From Patescibacteria group bacterium (lineage in GTDB: Bacteria > Patescibacteriota > Patescibacteriia > Magasanikbacterales > GWA2-37-8): a stretch of 54,354 nt of DNA. Location: contig JAQTYG010000006.1 of assembly GCA_028688375.1 (NCBI GenBank), positions 1 through 54,354 on the forward strand. Reading direction: 5' to 3'. Under the pieces are notes generated by a model that made no database searches, had not been told where the DNA came from, and saw only the letters and a program-made list of their open reading frames with translations. How positions within the stretch are numbered: position 1 is the stretch's first letter; each line of letters opens with the position of its first letter. Below are positions 18,247 to 26,968 of the stretch, piece by piece. A program made the position numbers and the translations under genes.

Positions 18247-18331
18247 CCTGAAATCGTGATTATTGCCTAACACAATAATTATATCAGGTTCTCTCGATAT
18301 TGACAACTTTAATCAATTAAGCATAATTACT

Positions 18332-18490
18332 ATGTCTAAAGTTCAACCCTTCCATTCGATTGAGCCGGGTACTCAGGTGTACCACAATTCGACAAAATGT
18401 ACCGAGGGAAATAACATAGAGAGGCGGAATCTCCGCCCAGGAACTGGTGGCCACCGACTTTGCGACCACTGCAAGAGATTAGAAGCGTAA
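18332..18490 (+). CDS. Small Cys-containing protein (52 aa)
   Basis: MSKVQPFHSIEPGTQVYHNSTKCTEGNNIERRNLRPGTGGHRLCDHCKRLEA; TTGACA-16-CATAAT upstream at 18300-18327. Confidence 0.6.
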   Translation: MSKVQPFHSIEPGTQVYHNSTKCTEGNNIERRNLRPGTGGHRLCDHCKRLEA

Positions 18491-18504
18491 TCGTGGCCAA
18501 AATG

Positions 18505-18538
18505 TTACCGGAGGGCGGGTGCACCCGCCCTCCGGTAA
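18505..18538. repeat. Perfect 34-nt palindrome
   Basis: ttaccggagggcgggtgcacccgccctccggtaa. Confidence 0.85.
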
Positions 18539-18551
18539 AACAATAAACAAT

Positions 18552-19436
18552 ATGCACAAAGAGCAAAACGATATCATCGGAATAAAACCGAGTATGTGCG
18601 GAATCAGCATTGATGTCCGCGCCTTAGCGCGACGTCTTTTTTCAAAGAAAAATACGGAGCCGGCGATAAAAGTTGCCGAGCGGTTTTTACAAATATTCAA
18701 AGATCATGGCATATCCCAAATGCAAATTCCGCGATTTATTCCTGAAATCAGCATTGATAATTTACGCGATATCGGTTCCCTCCTGCCGGTGCTTACAGAC
18801 GACGTGGTCAATAAATGCGCGAAGCTCTTTAACATACGCCGTACATGGCTTGAAGGTGTCGAGGATCAAATATATGACTGCCATTGGTGCTACACTGACC
18901 CAGGAAGATTCTTTGAAGACATCGCCGCCGTCAAACCCAACGGCGTTCTTTTCCCCGTCATTGCCCTAAGTACTGAAAAGAGCTTGGACCGTCACAGCCG
19001 CCGCAAGCAACCAATTGTGATTTGCCTCGTAGAAAGAATCGCCGAGCTGGACGACAAAGAAATACGGCGCTACACGATTTTTAATGATGGTTGGGACTGG
19101 AGTTATCCGAAAGCTCGTATTCAGCTTAAAGCGCTAGTTAGGGCTCTTAGCCGAGTCGGCATCCCCGTGGTGCCCATTTACCGAATAGCCAAAAAAAATC
19201 TGAAAAAAATTGAATCTGGCCACTGTGTGCCAAGATTATACTTGGAGGATAGCCGCCTTCACCGCGTTTCTCTCGAAGACTATGTGCGAAGCTCTGAGGA
19301 GAGCGCGGTAGCCAAAGAAACGGATGAATTACCAGTTGTGATAGAATGCATAGACCACTATAATCTTAAAAGTCCGCGGCTCAGTCCGATACTCAAAAAG
19401 TGTTCGACGCAAACACATAATAATATATTATTATGA
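18552..19436 (+). CDS. Orphan protein with XRE-like HTH region
   Basis: ISIDNLRDIGSLLPVLTDDVVNKCAKLFNIRRTWLEGVEDQIY resembles the end of an XRE HTH; remainder unknown. Confidence 0.6.
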   Translation: MHKEQNDIIGIKPSMCGISIDVRALARRLFSKKNTEPAIKVAERFLQIFKDHGISQMQIPRFIPEISIDNLRDIGSLLPVLTDDVVNKCAKLFNIRRTWLEGVEDQIYDCHWCYTDPGRFFEDIAAVKPNGVLFPVIALSTEKSLDRHSRRKQPIVICLVERIAELDDKEIRRYTIFNDGWDWSYPKARIQLKALVRALSRVGIPVVPIYRIAKKNLKKIESGHCVPRLYLEDSRLHRVSLEDYVRSSEESAVAKETDELPVVIECIDHYNLKSPRLSPILKKCSTQTHNNILL

Positions 19437-20086
19437 TAACAATCCCGAACCCAAATGATATCAATTTGAACAAACTTATCCGAATCATCGACCCATCACT
19501 TAAACCAATATACGTTCCAGTTGAGTCGGAACCGTTTGCAATAATGAACAATTGTTTTCCGAACGTACAAGAAAAGATAAAAAGGCAGGGCGGCGCTCAA
19601 ATACTTGGTTGGCAAATATGGCAATCGGATTTTTTAATTGAGGCGGAATTTCACGCTATATGGGAGTCCCCTAATGGCGATCTGATTGATATCACTCCAA
19701 AATTTCTCCCGATTAAAGACGGCCTTGAAATACCAATCTCTCAAATATTATTTTTACGAGACCCGAAAAGGATTTATGATGGCACACAAGTTGATAATAT
19801 CCGTTTGAACATAACGCGCAATCCCCTTATAGACGACTACATCGCATTACTCCAAGCTAAATTTATGATATTGAATAAAGGCAAGCGAGCACATAAATAC
19901 AAGATTCACCCAAACAGTTTAAGTACCAAAGAACGTGATAAATTGACAATGATACAATTTTTCCAACAGGCATTGACAGCAATGGTAAAAAATAATATGG
20001 ACGAAAATTGGCCATGTCTGTGTAGAAGTGGCGAGGAATATAAAAATTGTTGTAAAAAGCTGGTAAAAAATTTATTTATAATTTGA
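19433..20086 (+). CDS. SEC-C motif protein
   Basis: C-terminal NWPCLCRSGEEYKNCCKKL matches SEC-C zinc motif; ATGA overlap with the preceding gene. Confidence 0.7.
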   Translation: MITIPNPNDINLNKLIRIIDPSLKPIYVPVESEPFAIMNNCFPNVQEKIKRQGGAQILGWQIWQSDFLIEAEFHAIWESPNGDLIDITPKFLPIKDGLEIPISQILFLRDPKRIYDGTQVDNIRLNITRNPLIDDYIALLQAKFMILNKGKRAHKYKIHPNSLSTKERDKLTMIQFFQQALTAMVKNNMDENWPCLCRSGEEYKNCCKKLVKNLFII

Positions 20087-20104
20087 CATAAAAGATAACG
20101 GCAT

Positions 20105-20842
20105 ATGCCTATTTATAGCTTTGATCCAAACAAAACCGGAGATGCGCCAAATGCGAAATTATTTTCAAGCATCGACTTATCGGAACCGTTCGTCGCTAGG
20201 ATATGGGGTCTAATCGATATTTCAGATATAACCCTATACGAAAACAGAAAACAAATTAACGATGGAATAATGCGAACACTAACTGAATGTCTGTTGCCGG
20301 CGCACGATAGTCTGTTGAATATTGTAAGGTACTCAACCCAACCAAATATACCGATTGTCACAATGCGAAAACAATACATGGACCTGTATAATCATTTAAG
20401 CGCAGCCTACAAAGACCGAATGCAAATGATCTTTAAGAACAACGACTTTGACATCGACTTTCTATTTAAAAATGAACAAAATTTTGAGCTGGGGATGAAA
20501 AAATTTAAATTATCTACACCATCATTGCCGAAAAAGTTCTATTCGGACATAAGTAATTTTAGAAATACGTGGCAACGAAATCTCATCGCGAATATTCGCA
20601 ATGATTTTCTGCAGCATAGAAAAGACCGAGAAATTGAAGATGAATTTTTTACACGAGAAAAAGCTATTCAGATGTTTGATGACGTATGGAAAGCTATCGA
20701 ATACATCGTCTACCACTTCTTAATCATTAAGTTCCCAATTAAAATAATATCGATAATTGAAATACCAGAGGATCAAAGGGACCCGCAAATGCCTAAGAGA
20801 TATTGTTTCGGCGCAGCGGATACGCATGCAAGTCCTGTTTAG
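20105..20842 (+). CDS. Hypothetical protein, possible HEPN-like
   Basis: 245 aa; helical, contains NLIANIRNDFLQHRKD (Rx5H pattern seen in HEPN ribonucleases). Confidence 0.5.
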   Translation: MPIYSFDPNKTGDAPNAKLFSSIDLSEPFVARIWGLIDISDITLYENRKQINDGIMRTLTECLLPAHDSLLNIVRYSTQPNIPIVTMRKQYMDLYNHLSAAYKDRMQMIFKNNDFDIDFLFKNEQNFELGMKKFKLSTPSLPKKFYSDISNFRNTWQRNLIANIRNDFLQHRKDREIEDEFFTREKAIQMFDDVWKAIEYIVYHFLIIKFPIKIISIIEIPEDQRDPQMPKRYCFGAADTHASPV

Positions 20843-22377
20843 CCACCTAATACCAGCAGATACTCAAACCACCGTCTCAAATCCCCCACCAAAAAGTTTG
20901 AATGTTCAGTACAGTAGTCTACAATACCAAAAATGTCAAACTTTTTTAGCGACTCGGCCACCAAATTGTACGGTGGTTGCCAGGAAAAAACCAAGCGGCG
21001 GTTTTGTAAAATATGGTTCGAGCCGTTGTTTTTAAGAAATGTGGCCATTTCTTTTTTGTTTTCCGTTTTTATCATTTTCGCGGCTTGATTAAGCATTTTT
21101 ACGAACTCTTGCGCGGGTTCGAGCCAAGATTTACCCTTCTGTTCAAAATCCTTAATTCTTTCCTGTAAAGTTAATTTTTGGGTGAGGATTTTTTCTTTTT
21201 TAGCGGTATATTCCTCTGTGGATAACATTCCTGCCAGGAGTACATCTAATAGCTTCTCTAATTGCTGTTTGGATTGATCTAATTCTGTCTTTAAATTTTG
21301 AACAGAACCCATATTGTACTGACTATCTTTTGCGTATTCGTTGTCTAACTCTTTCAATACTTGCTCTAAATCTTGGCTCGATAAAGAAACTTTTTGTAAG
21401 TGTTCTTTTATCTGATCTAATAAACCAATATCTCTAACAAATGATTCATGGCAAACCCCTTTCTTTTTGGTACAGCGGTAGTAGATATATTTTTTACCGC
21501 TTTTCTTTACTTTCTGCTCGGCAGTAATGGAAGCACCGCAAGTACACTTAATCATACCTAAAAAGTCAAAGTAATGTTTCTTGTCTTTACGGGGTTTGCC
21601 TTTTTGTTTTAATACTGCTTGAACTTGGTCAAAAAGTTTCTTAGATATCATGGGTTCGTGGTTTCCCTCAAAAATTTCCCCGTTATATTTCATTAAACCA
21701 AGATAGAAAATATTTTGTAGAGTGGCATATACTCTGCCTATTGGAATGTTAATACCTCTACTACTAAGTAGCTTGTTTTCTTTACACCAATTTGCGAGAG
21801 AATTTAACGTATGATTGCCGGTAGCGTACTGCGCAAAAAATTCGCGGATCTGCGGTGCTTTAGTAGGGTCAATGTCTATTCCTCGTGTTCTGGGATTGTT
21901 TAGATATCCTACCGGGGCTTTGCCAGGCCACACGCCATTGCGAATTTTTTGGCGTAGTCCTCTTTTAACATTCTGCCGCAAATTGTCTACAAAATATTTA
22001 GATTGGCCAAAAGCAATATTGAGCATAAACAAACCCTGCGGGGTGGGTTCGCACCAAAAAGTGGGGAATTTGAGGGATTTAATCAAGCCGCGATCAATCA
22101 TGTGGATAATACGGCCTCCGTCTACACTGTTGCGAGCTAAACGGTCGGGATTCCATGAGAGGATGCCGTCCGCTTTGCCTTGTTCAATAAGTGCCAACAT
22201 TTCGCCGAACACAGTTCGGCCAGGTTCTTTGGCAGTTTTTGCCTCGTGAAACGAGGCGACAATTTCCAGTTTTTCTTTGGTGGCAAATTCGCGCAGTTCG
22301 CATAACTGTGCTTCGATAGACAAAATTTGTCTATCGTCTTCTTCTGTGCTCTTGCGAGCGTAGATAAAATATTTCAT
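20839..22377 (-). CDS. Serine site-specific recombinase (second copy type)
   Basis: MKYFIYARKSTEEDDRQILSIEAQL; ADGILSWNPDRLARNSVDGGRI; zinc-ribbon; NHILQNRRLVFSWQPPYNLVAES C-terminus. Confidence 0.92.
   Translation of the reverse strand: MKYFIYARKSTEEDDRQILSIEAQLCELREFATKEKLEIVASFHEAKTAKEPGRTVFGEMLALIEQGKADGILSWNPDRLARNSVDGGRIIHMIDRGLIKSLKFPTFWCEPTPQGLFMLNIAFGQSKYFVDNLRQNVKRGLRQKIRNGVWPGKAPVGYLNNPRTRGIDIDPTKAPQIREFFAQYATGNHTLNSLANWCKENKLLSSRGINIPIGRVYATLQNIFYLGLMKYNGEIFEGNHEPMISKKLFDQVQAVLKQKGKPRKDKKHYFDFLGMIKCTCGASITAEQKVKKSGKKYIYYRCTKKKGVCHESFVRDIGLLDQIKEHLQKVSLSSQDLEQVLKELDNEYAKDSQYNMGSVQNLKTELDQSKQQLEKLLDVLLAGMLSTEEYTAKKEKILTQKLTLQERIKDFEQKGKSWLEPAQEFVKMLNQAAKMIKTENKKEMATFLKNNGSNHILQNRRLVFSWQPPYNLVAESLKKFDIFGIVDYCTEHSNFLVGDLRRWFEYLLVLGG
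20918..21008. repeat. IR1 left arm (inverted copy of 22421-22511)
   Basis: 91 nt with one mismatch to the reverse complement of 22421-22511. Confidence 0.92.
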
Positions 22378-22420
22378 ATACAAATTGTTAAAAAATTTTC
22401 TTTTACATCGCCACTGGCGA

Positions 22421-22511
22421 TACAAAACCGCCGCTTGGTTTTTTCCTGGCAACCACCGTATAATTTGGTGGCCGAGTCGCTAAAAAAGTTTGACATTTTT
22501 GGTATTGTAGA
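22421..22511. repeat. IR1 right arm
   Basis: tacaaaaccgccgcttggttttttcctggcaaccaccgta...ggtattgtaga. Confidence 0.92.
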
Positions 22512-22595
22512 GTATTTTAAAAATAGTTTGAACGAAATTTAGCCCGCCTCGGGCGGGCAGCTAGCCCCCCGATTTCGCCCGGTGGTGTCGTGTTC
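22506..22595. repeat. IR2 left arm
   Basis: tgtagagtattttaaaaatagtttgaacgaaatttagcccgcctcgggcgggcagctagccccccgatttcgcccggtggtgtcgtgttc; inverted copy at 23858-23947. Confidence 0.92.
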
Positions 22596-22692
22596 TTAAA
22601 AACTGTCAAAGAACCTGTTAAAAACAACGGCTCGAACCATATTTGGTAAAAGAAAATTTTTTGTTTTAAAATTAAACAAAAAAATAAATACT

Positions 22693-23814
22693 ATGGGAGA
22701 AAGATATACAATTCCTAACTCTGTATCAACATCAGACGGAAAATATAAACATGTAAAAAATTCTGATACATTTCTTGCGGGGGATGCTTTTCGGGCACGT
22801 TTTTTAGATGTAAAACAAGCAGTTGCCAATAACCCAGAAAAGCGTGGCGTGTCGTCGTCCATCTTGGCTGCTTGCTATATGACATTTGGTCCAGAACGTG
22901 TTGATCTTAAAAAACTTGGAACCGACGTATTACTCCCACGTCTTAATGGGTATCTAGTTGCTTATAATGATCAAGTGGACATAGCGGAAAAAATTGAAAC
23001 TTCTGACCCAGATGTTTACAAAATTATTATGGATTATGTGAACAAATATAAAGATAAACTTAACGAATACTTTAAACCAACTGGCGACGAAAAAGAAGAT
23101 AGCCGACGTCAAAAATTTAAACAATTTTACGACTTGGCATTTGACGAAGTAAATAGTATAGAACATGAATTATTCACTGTTAAAAAACCAGATAGCCCAA
23201 AAACAGATGACTGTGTGACAACTAGAGAAATTGAACGTATACAGCACGGCCGCGAACTAGTAAATGCCATTGAAATGTTAATGAATATCAGAGCTTGTGT
23301 CGGATCCGATATTTTTACCGACAGAAAAATTGACCAAGCCGGTTCAAAAGACATAGGCAGTTTAGCTATAAAATACAATTGGATAATTGATCAAAATTAT
23401 CCTGATACTGGCTTGACCAAAGACGAACGAAAAGCCAGAATGTTATTCTTTGCCACCATGTCTAATCAGTGTGCTCTTGATGAACTGGACTATAAAGAGG
23501 ACCGCTGCTTTGATATTTGGAAAAAAATGACTTACATGACTGAAATACAAAATTTACCCCCCAAAGACGCAGCGCGCGTTATACAACAAGATACTAGACA
23601 TTACGCAGCGTTAGCTGGAAAACATGGCGTATCACTCTCACTTATATCGGCGGCAAATAAGGGGGCGCGTCTATTTTCTAATCTCAAAAACATTGCCCAT
23701 ATATCTGACAATGCCCGCGATTTTATAGCAAGAAAGGCGGAAGAAAGTGGACATATTCGTGAAAAAGCGGTAAATATTCTAAAAAGGAAACATCCGGAAA
23801 AATACAAATTGTAA
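22693..23814 (+). CDS. Orphan hypothetical protein inside inverted-repeat cassette
   Basis: 373-aa ORF bounded by IR2 arms; no recognisable family. Confidence 0.7.
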   Translation: MGERYTIPNSVSTSDGKYKHVKNSDTFLAGDAFRARFLDVKQAVANNPEKRGVSSSILAACYMTFGPERVDLKKLGTDVLLPRLNGYLVAYNDQVDIAEKIETSDPDVYKIIMDYVNKYKDKLNEYFKPTGDEKEDSRRQKFKQFYDLAFDEVNSIEHELFTVKKPDSPKTDDCVTTREIERIQHGRELVNAIEMLMNIRACVGSDIFTDRKIDQAGSKDIGSLAIKYNWIIDQNYPDTGLTKDERKARMLFFATMSNQCALDELDYKEDRCFDIWKKMTYMTEIQNLPPKDAARVIQQDTRHYAALAGKHGVSLSLISAANKGARLFSNLKNIAHISDNARDFIARKAEESGHIREKAVNILKRKHPEKYKL

Positions 23815-23857
23815 ACGTCGTTAAATCACCCACTAACAAAAACTGGAAATTGTCAAA

Positions 23858-23947
23858 GAACACGACACCAACGAGCGAAATCGGGGGGCTAGCTGCCCGC
23901 CCGAGGCGGGCTAAATTTCGTTCAAACTATTTTTAAAATACTCTACA
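23858..23947. repeat. IR2 right arm
   Basis: Reverse complement of 22506-22595 with two mismatches. Confidence 0.92.
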
Positions 23948-23984
23948 AATAAAATAGGCTGACTAGTGTCAGTCTATTTTATTT
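23948..23984. terminator. Terminator-like hairpin
   Basis: aataaaataggctgactagtgtcagtctattttatttt. Confidence 0.55.
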
Positions 23985-23995
23985 TGGTTGCTGAA

Positions 23996-24114
23996 GGGAA
24001 TCGAACGCCGGAGCGATGCCGAGCGAGTTTGCTGACGAGCGAGGCCGCGAGGCGGTGGCCAGCCCGAGCGAGCGGAAGCGAGCGAGAGGCGAGGCCGATT
24101 CCCGTTGGGGCTAC
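23996..24114. repeat. tRNA-3'-end-derived inverted repeat unit 1
   Basis: GGGAATCG (23996-24003) / CGATTCCC (24096-24103), GAGCGA-rich filler, ends in CGATTCCCGTTGGGGCTAC. Confidence 0.6.
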
Positions 24115-24163
24115 TACATAAATAAAAGATTCGGCGACAGCCGGATTTTTTATTTATGTAGAA
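24115..24163. terminator. Long bidirectional terminator-like hairpin
   Basis: tacataaataaaagattcggcgacagccggattttttatttatgta. Confidence 0.65.
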
Positions 24164-24167
24164 TCTA

Positions 24168-24328
24168 ATGAGGAATCGAACGGGCAGGAGCGAGACGCGA
24201 AGTTTTTTCGGAAGAAAAAACGAGCTGGCGAGAGTCGGCGGACTTCCAGTGAAAGTCCGCCGCTGCCCAGGACAAGGAGTCGAGCCGATTGTGGTCGGCG
24301 AGACGACGAGGAATTCTCGTTGGGGCTA
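24168..24328. repeat. tRNA-3'-end-derived inverted repeat unit 2
   Basis: starts gaggaatcgaacg (reverse-complement T-arm) and ends gaattctcgttggggctac. Confidence 0.5.
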
Positions 24329-24330
24329 CA

Positions 24331-24365
24331 AATAAAACAACGGCGTCTCTGCCGTTGTTTTATAA
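24331..24365. terminator. Terminator-like hairpin
   Basis: aataaaacaacggcgtctctgccgttgttttat. Confidence 0.6.
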
Positions 24366-24469
24366 TTTTCCTCCGCGCTATTTTATATCGTCTTTTGACG
24401 CGATGGCTAATACTATCACAATCACTATGAGCAGAACGACAGCGCCTAAAATTATCCTCATATTTGAAT

Positions 24470-26806
24470 TTAATAAGTGACATTCAGAAATCCCTTGCTA
24501 AAATTATTGATGGAAAAAGTCAGATTCAGGAAATAACCGACTTTATACATCGTCAACTGATAAGTCCCTTCGTCCTGTGTTTTGTAACCCAAGCCTTCCA
24601 AATGTTTTTTCACCGCGGTCATGTCATCTTTAATTACCACGCGGTCAAAGGCGTAACTTAACATTGATCCGCCCATATTATCCGTCAACTTCACTTGATT
24701 ATTATAGAGCTGATTCAAAATTGGCAAAAGTTCATTGTGGATAGACCGACTCTTGTCATTAACCGGCTCCACCGAAGATGCTTTTTCAAAATTAATCTGT
24801 GGCCAAGTTTTCGGCGCGGTGGAAGCGCCGGTGGAATTTTGCGCCGGAGTACCACTGGTGATAATGGTCGGCGCTAACGGGCACGGAGTGGTTTTGGCGC
24901 TCAAATATGGCGCGTAAATATAAGTTTTTCCTTTGGTGTAAAGAGAAAATTCCGGCTGGCGCTTGGTTAATTCCACGGTCCACGGTTCCGTTTGCACGCT
25001 CAAATTATTGGAAACGGAATAAGCCGTCTTCATCTCTGTGGTAATTTCACCGTTATAGTTTGTTATCCAACCATTATTATTTCTAACATTACCGCTGGCG
25101 TCCATTTTTATCAGAAAGCCATCTTTGTAATATGTTTTGCTGTCTAAAATAACCGACTTCACCACTTTGGTTACGTATTCGCCGGCGACAATCGCGCCGT
25201 TGTCCGCCGTCGCTTTCGCCACATAATTTGTGGCCCCGCGCTGTGGATTGACTATCTTCGCCCAACTGGCATTTAACTCCTGATCGGTTTTCATCACAAA
25301 AATACCGGGCCGAAAAGAATCCTGGACAATTTCAAAAAGGGCATGAACTTTGGCCCAATCCGATTCCGTCTGCTTGCTGTCTTCAATGTTCTCTATGATA
25401 TTGGCCTGACATTCTTCTTCGCTAATTTGATATTTGACGCAATAGGCGTCGCGCGCCGCGTTGGCTTGCTTAAATTTCGCCGCATAATCATCGTCGGCCC
25501 AAGTGAGAGGCGCGGTGAATAAAATTTTATTATCCGCCAGCAGCGCCACGGAAAAATTTATTATTGACACGGTAAAATCGTTGAAGCTCAGACTCATTTT
25601 TTTAACCCACTCCAAATTACCCAGAGAATCAAATTTAAAACCAATGATACCGCTTTTTTTCAAGGCCGCGATGTCTTGCGCGTTAGTGACTAAGGACAGC
25701 GCCGAGGGCCCGGTGCCCAAAACCAAATAACCATTATCCGGTGTCCGGACCAGACCTTTGACCAAACTCGCTCCTTGACGCACTTGTTTATGGCCCAGTT
25801 CAAACCCTCCGCCGGCCTTGGGAACGGCCGCCACCATTTCCAAGGGCGTGCCTTCCAAGCTTTTCGCCCAGGCAAAATTAAAATCTTTATCAAATTTGAC
25901 CAGCCCGGGATAAGAGTCGTAATCATAGGGCGGAGTTTTTTCCGAATTTGGTTCCGCCACATTCCCCGCCAGAGCGTAACCGCCATCGGGCGTGGAAATT
26001 AAATAGGAATCGTTCTCGCGAGAAATGAAATTTTTTACATTTTTTGACCATTGCAGGTTGCCGTTTAAATCAAACTTTAAAACCTTAAGCGAAGCAAAAG
26101 GCATGTCCTGATAAACGTCGCTGTCTTCCCCTCTATCGTCAGGCGCGAGATCCACCGTGTTGGCGTAAAACAAAAAACCGTTGTCGGCAGTTTCCAACAA
26201 AGAATTTTTCGCGTCCTCCACAAACGCAGTGAACGATTTGCTCCACAGCGCCCGGCCGTTTTTATCCAGCCGAGTGAACATTATTTTATTTAATTCCGTA
26301 TTCTCCGCGCTCCATTCCGCGGTTTTGATAAAACCCCACACTTTGGAGGCCATTAAATACCCGCCGGATTTTAATTCAATGATTGATTGGACGTCCTCTT
26401 CACCCCGGCGGTTGCCGTCACCGGGAGAATTGGTGGTTTTCAAAAATTTCAACCACTGGACGGCGCCTTGCTTGTCCAATTTGGCCACAAAACCATCCGG
26501 TGGGACAAACATTATATTGGGGTCGGTTATGCCGGAGATAATATACCCGCCGTCTTTAGTCGGCCAAGCGCCGTTAACTTTGGTAAACACCAGCAAGCGA
26601 TACGATTTTATAAAAGTGGTATTGGGAAGGGGCATGGTGCCGGTGCCATCATTGGTTAAAGCGCAATTTGATTCAGCGCTGGCCAATGGCACGTGGCTGT
26701 AGAAAAAATAGGCCAAGCTAAAACAACTGACCAATAAAACGGCCAACCCCAAAACTTTCCAATTTCTCTTCACAAAATGATGAACTTTTTTAATATGTTT
26801 TCTCAT
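24470..26806 (-). CDS. Large secreted/anchored beta-propeller-like protein
   Basis: 778 aa; N-terminal TM; repeated 'DGGYxLAGxV...KFDxxFNxxWAK' units. Confidence 0.7.
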   Translation of the reverse strand: MRKHIKKVHHFVKRNWKVLGLAVLLVSCFSLAYFFYSHVPLASAESNCALTNDGTGTMPLPNTTFIKSYRLLVFTKVNGAWPTKDGGYIISGITDPNIMFVPPDGFVAKLDKQGAVQWLKFLKTTNSPGDGNRRGEEDVQSIIELKSGGYLMASKVWGFIKTAEWSAENTELNKIMFTRLDKNGRALWSKSFTAFVEDAKNSLLETADNGFLFYANTVDLAPDDRGEDSDVYQDMPFASLKVLKFDLNGNLQWSKNVKNFISRENDSYLISTPDGGYALAGNVAEPNSEKTPPYDYDSYPGLVKFDKDFNFAWAKSLEGTPLEMVAAVPKAGGGFELGHKQVRQGASLVKGLVRTPDNGYLVLGTGPSALSLVTNAQDIAALKKSGIIGFKFDSLGNLEWVKKMSLSFNDFTVSIINFSVALLADNKILFTAPLTWADDDYAAKFKQANAARDAYCVKYQISEEECQANIIENIEDSKQTESDWAKVHALFEIVQDSFRPGIFVMKTDQELNASWAKIVNPQRGATNYVAKATADNGAIVAGEYVTKVVKSVILDSKTYYKDGFLIKMDASGNVRNNNGWITNYNGEITTEMKTAYSVSNNLSVQTEPWTVELTKRQPEFSLYTKGKTYIYAPYLSAKTTPCPLAPTIITSGTPAQNSTGASTAPKTWPQINFEKASSVEPVNDKSRSIHNELLPILNQLYNNQVKLTDNMGGSMLSYAFDRVVIKDDMTAVKKHLEGLGYKTQDEGTYQLTMYKVGYFLNLTFSINNFSKGFLNVTY

Positions 26807-26968
26807 ATATTAAAAACACGGTAGCAAACGCTGGTATTATAACACTGCGCGCGCCGAGACACAAAACAGCCTGACCCGGCGTTTAACCCACACCCAGTAT
26901 TGCGCCTTTTTTCGGGATAGTGTATAATATCCCAGTAATCATTGGTATTTATTTTTAATTCATATCGT

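Larger units (their letters stand above)
12910..24114. mobile_element. Integrated element at the tRNA-Glu 3' end
   Basis: 19-bp direct repeat cgattcccgttggggctac at 12910-12928 and 24096-24114 (second, imperfect copy at 24313-24328); carries serine recombinases, XRE/ImmA, orphan operon. Confidence 0.65.

Noticed and set aside
22327-22542. 71-aa ORF containing NRRLVFSWQPPYNLVAESLKKFDIFGIVEY
   Set aside because: It is the inverted-repeat copy of the second recombinase C-terminus, not an independent gene.
23990-24330. CRISPR-like array
   Set aside because: Units are not regularly spaced direct repeats with unique spacers; they are opposing tRNA-tail fragments with GAGCGA-rich filler.
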